A DNA stretch of 64,000 nucleotides from Ancylobacter sp. TS-1. GTDB taxonomy: Bacteria > Pseudomonadota > Alphaproteobacteria > Rhizobiales > Xanthobacteraceae. The stretch is taken from assembly GCF_009223885.1 (NCBI RefSeq), contig NZ_CP045144.1, positions 3,212,001 through 3,276,000 of the forward strand, written 5' to 3'. Below are positions 44,212 through 53,039 of this stretch, one piece after another. Numbering within the stretch: the first letter of the stretch is position 1; each line of letters begins with the position of its first letter. The notes beneath the pieces are model-generated. The model was not told the origin of the DNA and ran no database searches. It saw nothing but the letters and a program-made list of their open reading frames with translations. Position numbers and translations under genes: made by a program.

Positions 44212-45537
44212 TCAGGCGAAGCTGCGCCGCTCCAGCGCCGGCAGCCTGATGGCGAGGAAGATTCCACGTCCGGCCATGAAGGCGAGATAGGCGATCCACA
44301 GCCCGGTATTGCCGAGCGGCAGGGTGAGCCACCAGACCAGGAAATACAGCGCCACCGCCGGGAACATGAGGTTGCGCATGTCGCGCGCCCAGGTCGAGCC
44401 GGCATAGATGCCGTCATAGGCGAAGGCGGCGACGCCGAGCAGCGGGGTGAGCGCCGCCAGCGGCAGGAAGGCGCGGCCGACCTCGCGCACCTGCTCATTG
44501 GCCGAGAGCGCGTCGATCAGCGCGCCGCCGCCGACGACCAGCAGTGCTGTCGCCGGAGCGGCGAAGCCGAAGCCCCAGGCCATCACCATGCGCACCGCGC
44601 GGCGGAAGCCGGGCCGGTCCTTCGCCCCGATGCTCTGGCCGCATATCTGCTCGGCGGCGGTCGAGAAGCCGTCGAGGAAGAAGGCCGTCACCATGACAAT
44701 GTTGTAGAGCACCGCATTGGCCGCCAGCGTCACGTCGTCGTGGCGCGCGCCCTGCGCGGTGAAGAACAGCAGCACCGACATGATGAGCGCGGTGCGGATC
44801 ATGATGTCGCCATTCACCGCCACCGTCTCGACGAGGCGGGCCCGGTCGAGCACGGTGCGCCAGGGCAGGCGCCAGTTGCGGCCGATCAGCCGCGCCGCCG
44901 CGCCGAGGCCGAACAGCGTGCCGACGGCTTCGGCCAGAACATTCGCCGCCGCCGCGCCGGCGATGCCGAAATCCCAGTGCAGCACCAGAAGCAGCGTCGC
45001 CACCGCGTTGACGGCGGCGATGAGGATCTGCAGCCCGAGCCCGATATCGGTGCGGGCGATGCCGACCAGCCAGCCCAGCATGGCGAAATTGCCGATGGCG
45101 AAGGGCGCCGAGAGGATGCGCACCGAGAAATAGAGCGCCGCCGCCGCGTGCACGGTCTCGCTGGCGCCCATGGCGAGGAAGGCGAGATGGGACAGCGGCA
45201 GATGCAGCGCGATGAGCCCGAGGCCCACCGCCAGCGAGATCAGCAGCGAGCGCACCAGGACGGCGCGCAGCTCAAGCGTGTCGCCGCGCCCGAGCGCCTG
45301 CGCCGTCAACCCGGCCGTGCCCATGCGGATCGAGCCGAAGACCCAGAACACGAAGTCGAACAGCAGCGCGCCCACCGCCACGGCGCCGAGCAGGGCGGCA
45401 TCGCCCAGCCGGCCGATGGCGCCGGTCGCCACCAGACCCAGCACCGGCGTCGTCATCTGGGCCAGCGTCGCCGGCAGGGCTATGACGAGAAAGCGCCGGG
45501 AGGTGACCTCCACCCGGCCGCCGGAGTCCAGATTCAC
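44212..45537 (-). CDS. MATE family efflux transporter (DinF-like)
   Basis: This 441-aa inner-membrane protein has about 12 hydrophobic segments. The N-terminal IALPATLAQMTTPVLGLVAT with GRLGDAALLGAVAVG and the repeat in the second half (DGFSTAAEQICGQSIGAKD) are typical of MATE exporters, and the pattern is nearest to DinF. Substrate is unknown. GTG at 45537 lies 4 bases after the DUF6460-like gene, indicating an operon. Confidence 0.88.
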   Translation of the reverse strand: MNLDSGGRVEVTSRRFLVIALPATLAQMTTPVLGLVATGAIGRLGDAALLGAVAVGALLFDFVFWVFGSIRMGTAGLTAQALGRGDTLELRAVLVRSLLISLAVGLGLIALHLPLSHLAFLAMGASETVHAAAALYFSVRILSAPFAIGNFAMLGWLVGIARTDIGLGLQILIAAVNAVATLLLVLHWDFGIAGAAAANVLAEAVGTLFGLGAAARLIGRNWRLPWRTVLDRARLVETVAVNGDIMIRTALIMSVLLFFTAQGARHDDVTLAANAVLYNIVMVTAFFLDGFSTAAEQICGQSIGAKDRPGFRRAVRMVMAWGFGFAAPATALLVVGGGALIDALSANEQVREVGRAFLPLAALTPLLGVAAFAYDGIYAGSTWARDMRNLMFPAVALYFLVWWLTLPLGNTGLWIAYLAFMAGRGIFLAIRLPALERRSFA

Positions 45538-45541
45538 GGTG

Positions 45542-45817
45542 TCACCGCCCGCGGCTGGCGACGCGGGTGATCAGCCAGAGCGGGACGACGATGACCGCGC
45601 CGAGCAGGAAATAGCGCCACAGACGCTCGACGGTCTCGAAGCCGAAATTGAACAGATGGCGCACGAGGCTTTCCAGGCTCGTGAAGATGTTCAAGGGATC
45701 GAGCCCGAGCGCGGCGAGGATGACGCCGACCACCACCGACAGCGCGATGAGGCGCAGCAGCACCCAGAAGGGCGAGCCGCCCATCCAGCGGCCGAGATTA
45801 TTGTGATGGTCGGACAT
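45542..45817 (-). CDS. Small membrane protein, DUF6460-like
   Basis: This 91-aa protein has two hydrophobic helices (WVLLRLIALSVVVGVILAAL and WRYFLLGAVIVVPLWLIT) separated by an amphipathic stretch (FTSLESLVRHLFNFGFETVE). The pattern fits the DUF6460 family as I recall it. It precedes the MATE gene by 4 bases; a partner role is possible but unproven. Confidence 0.78.
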   Translation of the reverse strand: MSDHHNNLGRWMGGSPFWVLLRLIALSVVVGVILAALGLDPLNIFTSLESLVRHLFNFGFETVERLWRYFLLGAVIVVPLWLITRVASRGR

Positions 45818-45908
45818 GATTCACGCTCCTTGGGCGGGCGAACGGCCTTTCCCTAGCACGCCGGAAGGGCGGCGGGGAGCGTGGCTTTCGTCGCCGTCCC
45901 CTTGCCGG

Positions 45909-47636
45909 TCACGGGCCGACCATCCGCTCCAGCGTCGCCAGCCGGTCGGCTTCTCCCGGCGGCTTGTCCCAGCGCAGCCGGGCGATGCGGGGAAAGCGCA
46001 TGGCGATGCCGGAGCGGTGGCGGGTGGAGCGCGCCAGCCCCTCGAACGCCACTTCCAGTACCAGCCCCTCGGTCGGCGTGTGCACCACTTCCCGCACCGG
46101 GCCGAAGCGGTTCACCGTATGGTTGCGCACGAAACGGTCGATCTCGACCAGCTCGGCATCGGTGAAGCCGAAATAGGCCTTGCCGACCGGCACCAGCTCG
46201 CCCGCTTCCGTCCACACGCCGAAGGTGTAGGCGGAATAATAGGAGGAGCGCTTGCCGTGGCCGCGCTGGGCATACATCAGCACGGCGTCGACGCTGTGCG
46301 GGTCGCGCTTCCATTTCCACCACGGCCCTTTCGGGCGGCCGGGCAGATAGGGGCTGTCGGCGCGCTTGAGCATCACCCCTTCCACCGCTTCCGCATCCTC
46401 CCCCGCGCCATGGGCGGCAGGGTCGGCACGGGTGGCGGCGAGGTCGTCCCATGTGGCGAAGGGAACCAGCGGGGAGAGATCGAGCCGGCCCTCCGCCGGA
46501 TGGGCTGATATCAGCGCCTCCAGCCGCGCGCGGCGGGCGGCGAAGGCAAGCTCGCGCAGGTCCTCGTCCTTCTCGGCGAGCAGGTCGTAGGCGCGGATAT
46601 GGGCGGGGAATTCCAGCAGCATCTTCGGCGTGACGGCCTTCCGGTTGAGCCGCTGCTGCAGCACGTTGAAGGACTGCACGCGCCCCTCGCGCAGGATCAG
46701 CAATTCGCCGTCCACCGTGCCCTCGAAGGCGAGCGCCTCGGCAAGGTCCGGGAAGGCGCCGGAAATGTCCTCGCCGGTGCGGCTGTAGAGCCGGGTGACG
46801 GCGTGCCCATCCGGGCCGGGGGCCCGCGTCGCCTGCACGCGGATGCCGTCCCATTTCCATTCGGCGCGGAACGCGGCCGGATCGAGCGCCGCGAAATCGG
46901 CGTCCTCGATGGGGTGGGAGAGCATCACCGGCCGGAACGGGGCGGGATCGTCGGTCTGCGGGCGCGGGCCCTCGCCCTGCGCCCAGGCGAACAGTTCCGC
47001 ATAGGGCGGGGAAAGGCCGGGCCAGACCAGCTCGATCTCGTCCGGCTCCAGCGTGCCGAGCGCGGCCACCGCCGTCTTGGCGAGACGGGCCGAGACGCCG
47101 ATGCGCAGGCCGCCGGTGATGAGCTTCAGCAGCGCCCAGCGCCCGGTCTCGTCCAGCCGGTCGAGCAGCGAGGCGAGCACCGCCGGCATCTCGGCGCGGC
47201 CCATATGGGTGAAGGCGTCGACGATGGCGGAAAGCGGAACATCTCTTTCACCTCCCTCCGAGGGGAGAGGTCGACCCGAAGGGGCGGGTGAGGGGGGAGC
47301 GACGCCGGCCCCGCCTCCCCCCTCACCCCAACCCTCTCCCCCTCGGGGAGAGGGGACAGGAGGCGGGGCCGGCCACATCAGCGCCACCGTCTCCGAGAGA
47401 TCGCCGACATAGTCATAGGACAGCGCGAACAGCACCGGGTCGGTGCGCTCGCTGATGAGCTGGCGGATCAGCCCCGGCTTGGCGTTGCGGAAGCTGAGCG
47501 CGCCGGTGAGCGCGGCCAGCGCCCAGCCGCGCTCGGGGTCCGGCGTATGCTGTAGATAGTCGGCTATTAACCGAATCTTGCCGTTGCGGCGCGGCTCATA
47601 GGCGAGGCGGTCGAGCAGGGCGGCGAAGCGGTTCAC
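45909..47636 (-). CDS. ATP-dependent DNA ligase, cisplatin damage-response type, with an in-frame repeat insertion
   Basis: This 575-aa ligase has the adenylation lysine Lys261 in EWKWDGIRV, and VDGELLI and MLKRADSPYLPGRPKGPWWK motifs. It starts with GTG 47636, overlapping the exonuclease stop by 4 bases, in the ligase/exonuclease/Lhr/PdeM repair set. The N-terminal domain is interrupted at residues 91-132 by a Pro/Gly/Ser segment (PPPVPSPRGGEGWGEGG onward) that is the translation of a palindromic repeat. The frame is kept, so the protein is probably made. Confidence 0.93.
   Translation of the reverse strand: MNRFAALLDRLAYEPRRNGKIRLIADYLQHTPDPERGWALAALTGALSFRNAKPGLIRQLISERTDPVLFALSYDYVGDLSETVALMWPAPPPVPSPRGGEGWGEGGGGAGVAPPSPAPSGRPLPSEGGERDVPLSAIVDAFTHMGRAEMPAVLASLLDRLDETGRWALLKLITGGLRIGVSARLAKTAVAALGTLEPDEIELVWPGLSPPYAELFAWAQGEGPRPQTDDPAPFRPVMLSHPIEDADFAALDPAAFRAEWKWDGIRVQATRAPGPDGHAVTRLYSRTGEDISGAFPDLAEALAFEGTVDGELLILREGRVQSFNVLQQRLNRKAVTPKMLLEFPAHIRAYDLLAEKDEDLRELAFAARRARLEALISAHPAEGRLDLSPLVPFATWDDLAATRADPAAHGAGEDAEAVEGVMLKRADSPYLPGRPKGPWWKWKRDPHSVDAVLMYAQRGHGKRSSYYSAYTFGVWTEAGELVPVGKAYFGFTDAELVEIDRFVRNHTVNRFGPVREVVHTPTEGLVLEVAFEGLARSTRHRSGIAMRFPRIARLRWDKPPGEADRLATLERMVGP
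47241..47366. repeat. Palindromic repeat inserted in frame within the DNA ligase gene
   Basis: The segment contains CCCTCTCCCCCTCGGGGAGA and CCTCACCCC, matching the CCCTCTCCCC-type repeat seen at 3841 and 23788, and an opposed copy (CCTCCGAGGGGAGAGG with GGGTGAGG). GCCGGCCCCGCCTC (47304-47317) and GAGGCGGGGCCGGC (47360-47373) form a 14-bp perfect inverted repeat around the inner copy. It adds 42 codons without a stop. Confidence 0.8.
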
Positions 47637-48694
47637 GGCGCGCCCTCCGGCGCGGGGGAAGCGTCGGGCGAGGTTTCCGGCGCGGCGCCCTCCGCCTCCT
47701 CCTCGCCATAGCCGACCATGTGCAGCGGCCGCGCCTCCAGCCCTGACAGTCGCGCCCAGTGCACCAGCGCGTCCTCCTGCCCGTGCGTGACCCAGAGTTC
47801 GCCGCAGCCGGTGGCGCGGATGGCGGCCTGGAGGTCGTCCCAGTCGGCATGGTCGGAGAGGATGAGCGGCAGTTCGACGCCGTTCTGCCGGGCGCGGGCG
47901 CGGATGCGCATCCAGCCGGAGGCGAAGGCCGTCACCGGATCGGGGAAGCGGCGCGACCACACGTCCGTCATCGCGCCGGGCGGGCAGATCACCACGGCGC
48001 CGGCGCGCTCGGCCGGGGTGGCGTCGCGGGCGGGGCGGATGTCGCCGAGCGCGATGCCCTGCGATTGGTAATACTCCGTCAGCCGTTCCATTGCGCCATG
48101 GATGAGGATGGGGCGCTCATGGCCGGCGGCGCGCAGCAGCGCCATCACACGCTGCGCCTTGCCGAGGGCATAGGCGCCGACGAGATGCGCGCGCTCCGGG
48201 AACAGGGCGAGCGAGGCGGTGAGCCTGGCGATCTCGGCGGCGGGGGCCGGATGGCGGAACACCGGCAGGCCGAAGGTCGCCTCCGAGATGAAGACATGGC
48301 AGCGCACCGGCGCGAAGGGCTCGGCGGTCGGATCAGGGCCGGGCTTGTAGTCGCCCGAGGCGACGATGGTGCAGCCGCGCCACGTCAGCGCGATCTGCGC
48401 CGAGCCAAGGATGTGGCCGGCGGGATGGAAGGTGACGCCGACGCCGTTCACCTCGACCCGCTCGCCATAGGCCGCTGCCTGCGTCGCGCCGGCGAAGCCC
48501 TCGCCATAGCGGATCGCCATGATGTCGAGCGTGCGCCGGGTCGCCATGACGGCGCCATGGCCGGCGCGCGCATGGTCGGAATGGCCGTGCGTGACCAGCG
48601 CCCGCGCCACCGGCCGGGTCGGATCGATGAAGAAATCGCCGGCGGGGGAGTACAGGCCCTGTGGCGTGGAGTGGAGAAGCTCTTCCGGTCGCAT
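47633..48694 (-). CDS. Ligase-associated MBL-fold exonuclease
   Basis: This 353-aa metallo-beta-lactamase-fold protein resembles mRNA 3'-end processing factors and DNA exonucleases of the repair set. Its metal motif is THGHSDHARAGHG, with further ligands in HPAGHILGSAQI, ASGDYKPGPDP and LSDHADWDDL. ATG at 48694 (MRPEELLHS) is chosen. The 3' end overlaps the ligase start by 4 bases. The C-terminal tail is acidic and Pro-rich. Confidence 0.92.
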   Translation of the reverse strand: MRPEELLHSTPQGLYSPAGDFFIDPTRPVARALVTHGHSDHARAGHGAVMATRRTLDIMAIRYGEGFAGATQAAAYGERVEVNGVGVTFHPAGHILGSAQIALTWRGCTIVASGDYKPGPDPTAEPFAPVRCHVFISEATFGLPVFRHPAPAAEIARLTASLALFPERAHLVGAYALGKAQRVMALLRAAGHERPILIHGAMERLTEYYQSQGIALGDIRPARDATPAERAGAVVICPPGAMTDVWSRRFPDPVTAFASGWMRIRARARQNGVELPLILSDHADWDDLQAAIRATGCGELWVTHGQEDALVHWARLSGLEARPLHMVGYGEEEAEGAAPETSPDASPAPEGAP

Positions 48695-48769
48695 CGCGGA
48701 GGATATATAGGGCGCCACCCCGCCTTTCCGCGAGATGGCTCGCGGCGGCCGACCCAGAGAACCACCCGC

Positions 48770-49696
48770 ATGAATGCAGGCAGGCTCATTTTCTCCTCCG
48801 GCGACCCGACCGTGGATCGCCGGATCGACTGGGCGCGCGCGCTGATGGAGGAGGGCAACGCCGCCGACGCGGCCGAACTGCTGACCGAGGCGGTGGACCG
48901 CGCCGGCCATTACGCGCCCGGCTGGTTCCTGCTCGGCGAGGCCCGCGAGGCGGCCGGCGACGGCTCCGGCGCGGCGGCCGCCTTCGGGCAGGCTCTGGCG
49001 CGCGACCCCGGCGACACGCTCGGCGCCGCGCTGCGCCTCGCCCGCCTCGAGGGCGTGGTGGCCGACATGAGTGAGTCCTATGTGCGGGCGCTGTTCGACC
49101 AGTATGCCGACCGTTTCGACGCCGCGCTGGCGCGGCTCGGCTATCGCGGACCGGAGGTGATCGACGCGGCGCTGGCGGCCGCCTGCGCCGGGCTCGGCCG
49201 GCCCTATGCCTTCGCGCGCGGGCTGGACCTTGGCTGCGGCACCGGCCTGGTGGCGGTGCAGCTCAATGAGCGCATCGGCGCCATCGAAGGCGTCGATCTC
49301 TCGCCCAACATGATCGACCGCGCCGCCCGGCGCGGGCTCTATGAGCGGCTGGTGGCCGGCGAGATGCTGGCCTTCCTCGCGGCGCGGCCGGCCCGCGACG
49401 TCGACCTGATCTTCGCCGGCGACGCTTTCTGCTACCTCGCCGAGCTGGGTCCCATACTGGCGGAAAGCCGCCGCGTGCTGGAGCCGGGCGGGCTCATCGC
49501 CTTCACCGCGGAGACGCATGAGGGCGCCGGCGTATTGCTGCGCGACACGCTGCGCTACGCCCATGCGGAGGGCTATGTGCGGGCCGAACTGGAGACCGCC
49601 GGGCTCGTGCTGGTCTCCTGCGCGGGGGAATCGACCCGCACTGAGAGGGACGCGCCGGTGCCCGGGCTGGTGGTGGTGGCGCAGCGCCCGGAGTGA
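48770..49696 (+). CDS. TPR-containing SAM-dependent methyltransferase
   Basis: This 308-aa protein begins with a TPR-like helical region (about residues 10-90) followed by a class I methyltransferase domain with the SAM site GLDLGCGTGLVAVQL and EGVDLSPNMIDRA. The MSESYVRALFDQYADRFDAA linker is familiar from this protein type. It lies between the divergent halves of the ligase repair set; whether it belongs to that set is not known. Confidence 0.88.
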   Translation: MNAGRLIFSSGDPTVDRRIDWARALMEEGNAADAAELLTEAVDRAGHYAPGWFLLGEAREAAGDGSGAAAAFGQALARDPGDTLGAALRLARLEGVVADMSESYVRALFDQYADRFDAALARLGYRGPEVIDAALAAACAGLGRPYAFARGLDLGCGTGLVAVQLNERIGAIEGVDLSPNMIDRAARRGLYERLVAGEMLAFLAARPARDVDLIFAGDAFCYLAELGPILAESRRVLEPGGLIAFTAETHEGAGVLLRDTLRYAHAEGYVRAELETAGLVLVSCAGESTRTERDAPVPGLVVVAQRPE

Positions 49697-49739
49697 GGGC
49701 GCCCCTCGCAATTCGCCGCCGAGGCATTAGCTTCTCGCC

Positions 49740-52262
49740 GTGCCGATGGATGCCGCGCCCGACGACCAACTTCCCGAGCCGTTCCGAAGCTGGTTCGCCG
49801 GCCGGGGCTGGTCGCCGCGCGCGCATCAGCTCGAACTGCTCGCCAAGGCGCGCGAGGGCCGTTCGGCGCTGCTGATCGCCCCGACCGGCGCCGGCAAGAC
49901 GCTGGCCGGCTTCCTGCCGAGCCTCGTCGAACTGTCGCAGCGCCCCCGCGCCCGCAACAGCGTGCGCCCGCCCGGCGTGCACACGCTCTATATCTCGCCG
50001 CTGAAGGCGCTTGCCGTCGATGTGGCCCGAAATCTGGAGCAGCCGGCGCAGGAAATGGGCCTGGCCGTCCGCATCGAGACCCGCACCGGCGACACGCCGG
50101 CCTCGCGCCGCCAGCGCCAGCGGCGCGACCCGCCGGACATCCTGCTCACCACGCCCGAGCAGATCGCCCTGCTGCTCGCCTCGGGCGACGGCGAGGCGCT
50201 GTTCGGCGAGTTGCGGCGCATCGTGCTCGACGAGCTTCATGCGCTGGCCGGCTCCAAGCGCGGCGACCTGCTCTCGCTCGGCCTCGCCCGTCTGCGCGCG
50301 CTTGCCCCGCAGGCGCGCACGGTCGGTCTCTCGGCGACGGTGGCCGATCCCGACACGCTGCGCCGCTGGCTGGTGCCGCAGGCTGGCGACGGCGCCATGG
50401 GCGATCTGGTCGTCGCCGAGGCCGGCGCGGCGCCGGACCTCTCCATGCTCGACAGCGCCGCCCATGTGCCCTGGGCCGGCCACACGGCACGCCATTCGCT
50501 GAAGGAAATCTACGCGCTGATCGAGGCCAACACGACGACGCTGGTCTTCGTCAACACCCGCATGCAGGCCGAACTGCTGTTCCAGGAGCTGTGGCGCATC
50601 AACGACGCCAACCTGCCGATCGCGCTGCATCACGGCTCGCTCGACGTCTCGCAGCGCCGCCGTGTCGAGGCGGCGATGGGCGAAGGGAAGTTGAAGGCGG
50701 TGGTGTGCACCTCCTCGCTCGATCTCGGCATCGACTGGGGCGCGGTCGATCTCGTGGTCAATGTCGGCGCGCCCAAGGGCTCGTCGCGCCTGATGCAGCG
50801 CATCGGCCGGGCCAATCACCGCCTCGACGAGCCGTCGCGCGCCGTGCTGGTGCCGGCCAACCGTTTCGAGGTTCTGGAATGCCGCGCCGCGCTGGAAGCG
50901 GTGCGGGCGGGCGCGCAGGATGGCGCGGTGGTCCGCACCGGCGCGCTCGACGTGCTGGCGCAGCACGTGCTCGGCATGGCCTGCGCCGGCCCCTTCGCGG
51001 CGGACGATCTCTTTGCCGAAGTCACCTCCGCCGAGCCCTATGCGGGCCTGCCCCGGCAGGATTTCGACGACGTGCTCGATTTCGTCGCCACGGGGGGCTA
51101 CGCGCTGCGCGCCTATGAGCGCTTCGCCCGCATCCGGCAGATGAAGGACGGGCGCTGGCGGGCCGCCAACCCGCAAGTGGCGCAGCAATACCGGCTGAAT
51201 GTCGGCACCATCGTCGAATCGAGCATGCTCAAGGTGCGGCTGGCCAGCGCGAAGTCCCGTTTCGGCGGGCGGGTGCTGGGCGAGGTGGAGGAGTATTTCG
51301 TCGAGACCATGAGCCCCGGCGACACCTTCGTCTTCGCCGGCGAGGTGCTGGAATATCTCGCCATCGTCGAGGAGGAGGTCCGCGTCGCCCGCACCCAGGC
51401 CAAGGAGCCGAAGGTGCCGTCCTATGCCGGCGGCAAGTTCCCGCTTTCCACCTTCCTGGCCGCGCGGGTGCGCGCGCTGCTGGCCGAGCCGGCGGGCTGG
51501 TCGGCTTTGCCGGATCAGGTGCATGAATGGCTGAACCTGCAGAAGCGGCGCTCGCGCCTGCCGGGGCGCGAGGACCTGCTGGTCGAGACCTTTCCGCGCG
51601 GCGGGCGGTACTATCTCGTCGCCTATCCCTTCGAGGGACGGCTCGCCCACCAGACGCTCGGCATGCTGCTGACCCGCCGGCTCGACCGCGCCGGCCTGCA
51701 CCCGCTCGGCTTCATGGCCAATGACTACGCGCTGGTGATCTATGGCGTGCGTGACCTTTCGCTCGCCGTCGCACAGGGAAGGCTCTCGCTGGACGGGCTG
51801 TTCGACGCCGACATGCTCGGCGACGACCTCGAGGACTGGCTCGCCGAATCCGCGCTGATGAAGCGCACCTTCCGCCAATGCGCGGTGGTCGGCGGGCTGA
51901 TCGAGCGGCGTTTCCCCGGCAAGGAGAAGAATTCCCGCCAGGTGACGATGTCGACCGACCTCGTCTATGACGTGCTGCGCCGGCACGAGCCGGGCCATGT
52001 TCTGCTGCGCGCGGCCCGCGCTGACGCGGCGACCGGGCTGCTGGACATTCGCCGCCTCTCCGACATGCTGACCCGTATCCGGGGGCGAATCGACCATGTG
52101 GCGCTGGAGCGCGTCTCCCCGCTCGCCGTGCCGGTGATGCTGGAGATCGGCCGCGAGATGGTGGCGGGCGGTGCGTCCGAGGCGCTGCTGGCTGAGGCCG
52201 AGGACGAACTGATCAGGGAGGCGATGGGCGGTGCAGCGGACGGCGGAGACGGCGCGGGATGA
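49740..52262 (+). CDS. Ligase-associated DEXH-box helicase (Lhr-like)
   Basis: This protein of about 840 aa is a superfamily 2 helicase with Walker A PTGAGKTLAGFL, DEXH box as DELHAL, SAT (GLSATVAD) and motif VI region QRIGRANHR, followed by the long C-terminal Lhr-type region with WH domain. It is the NCBI-type ligase-associated DEXH helicase. The start may be GTG 49740 or ATG 49746. pdeM overlaps its 3' end by 32 bases. Confidence 0.94.
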   Translation: MPMDAAPDDQLPEPFRSWFAGRGWSPRAHQLELLAKAREGRSALLIAPTGAGKTLAGFLPSLVELSQRPRARNSVRPPGVHTLYISPLKALAVDVARNLEQPAQEMGLAVRIETRTGDTPASRRQRQRRDPPDILLTTPEQIALLLASGDGEALFGELRRIVLDELHALAGSKRGDLLSLGLARLRALAPQARTVGLSATVADPDTLRRWLVPQAGDGAMGDLVVAEAGAAPDLSMLDSAAHVPWAGHTARHSLKEIYALIEANTTTLVFVNTRMQAELLFQELWRINDANLPIALHHGSLDVSQRRRVEAAMGEGKLKAVVCTSSLDLGIDWGAVDLVVNVGAPKGSSRLMQRIGRANHRLDEPSRAVLVPANRFEVLECRAALEAVRAGAQDGAVVRTGALDVLAQHVLGMACAGPFAADDLFAEVTSAEPYAGLPRQDFDDVLDFVATGGYALRAYERFARIRQMKDGRWRAANPQVAQQYRLNVGTIVESSMLKVRLASAKSRFGGRVLGEVEEYFVETMSPGDTFVFAGEVLEYLAIVEEEVRVARTQAKEPKVPSYAGGKFPLSTFLAARVRALLAEPAGWSALPDQVHEWLNLQKRRSRLPGREDLLVETFPRGGRYYLVAYPFEGRLAHQTLGMLLTRRLDRAGLHPLGFMANDYALVIYGVRDLSLAVAQGRLSLDGLFDADMLGDDLEDWLAESALMKRTFRQCAVVGGLIERRFPGKEKNSRQVTMSTDLVYDVLRRHEPGHVLLRAARADAATGLLDIRRLSDMLTRIRGRIDHVALERVSPLAVPVMLEIGREMVAGGASEALLAEAEDELIREAMGGAADGGDGAG

Positions 52263-52956
52263 GGGCGTGGCGGATGACGGCGCGGCGGTGATCCTTGCTG
52301 GCGCGACGCTGGTGCTCGACGCCGCCGGGGCGCTGTGGTGGCCGGCCGAGCGCATGCTGATCGTCGCCGACCTGCATCTGGAGAAGGGCTCCGCCTTCGC
52401 CGCGCGCGGCGTGCCGCTGCCGCCCTATGACAGCCGGGCGACGCTCGCCGTGCTGGCGCGCATCGTCGAGCGGCGACGCCCGCGCAGCCTCGTCGCGCTG
52501 GGCGACAGCTTCCATGACCGCGCCGGCGCCGATCGGCTCGGGACCGAGGAACGCGAGGCGCTGGCGGCGCTGATGCGCGGGCGGGAGATGGTGTGGATCG
52601 CCGGCAATCACGATCCCGACCCGGTGCCGGGGCTGGGCGGCAGCTGCGCCGAGGAACTGCGGGTCGGGCCGCTCACCTTGCGCCACGAGCCTGCCGGTGA
52701 AGCGGGGGAGGGCGAGATCGCCGGCCATTTCCACCCCGTCGCGCGGGTGGTGGTGCGCGGGCGCAGCCTGCGCCGGCGCTGCTTCGCCACCGACGGGCGG
52801 CGCCTCGTCATGCCGGCGCTCGGCGCCTATGCCGGCGGGCTGAACATCCGCGACGCGGCGTTGGCCGGCCTGTTCGGCGGCGATTACGACGCCCATCTCG
52901 TGGGGGCGGGGCGCACCTACCGCATCGCCCACCGCGCCTGCCTGCCGGATCGGTAG
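52231..52956 (+). CDS. pdeM: Ligase-associated metallophosphoesterase, PdeM
   Basis: This 241-aa calcineurin-like phosphoesterase has the metal motifs ADLHLEKGSAF, GDSFHDR, GNHDPDP and GHFHP. It is the usual partner of the Lhr-like helicase, ligase and exonuclease. It starts with GTG at 52231, inside the helicase gene; a GTG at 52267 is an alternative after the helicase stop. Confidence 0.93.
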   Translation: MQRTAETARDEGVADDGAAVILAGATLVLDAAGALWWPAERMLIVADLHLEKGSAFAARGVPLPPYDSRATLAVLARIVERRRPRSLVALGDSFHDRAGADRLGTEEREALAALMRGREMVWIAGNHDPDPVPGLGGSCAEELRVGPLTLRHEPAGEAGEGEIAGHFHPVARVVVRGRSLRRRCFATDGRRLVMPALGAYAGGLNIRDAALAGLFGGDYDAHLVGAGRTYRIAHRACLPDR

Positions 52957-52967
52957 TCTCAAAACAA

Positions 52968-53003
52968 GTTATCCCGGACGGCCGTCAGGCCGATCCGGGA
53001 TCG
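52968..53003. repeat. Intergenic palindromic repeat (copy F, half-length)
   Basis: GTTATCCCGGACGGCCG followed by TCAGGCCGATCCGGGAT is a half-length copy of the family with one changed base in the GTCAT end. It lies between pdeM (+) and the PodJ-like gene (-), which are convergent. Confidence 0.75.
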
Positions 53004-53039
53004 TCATCCGCTCTTGTCGCGGGGGCGCCGTTCCGCCGC

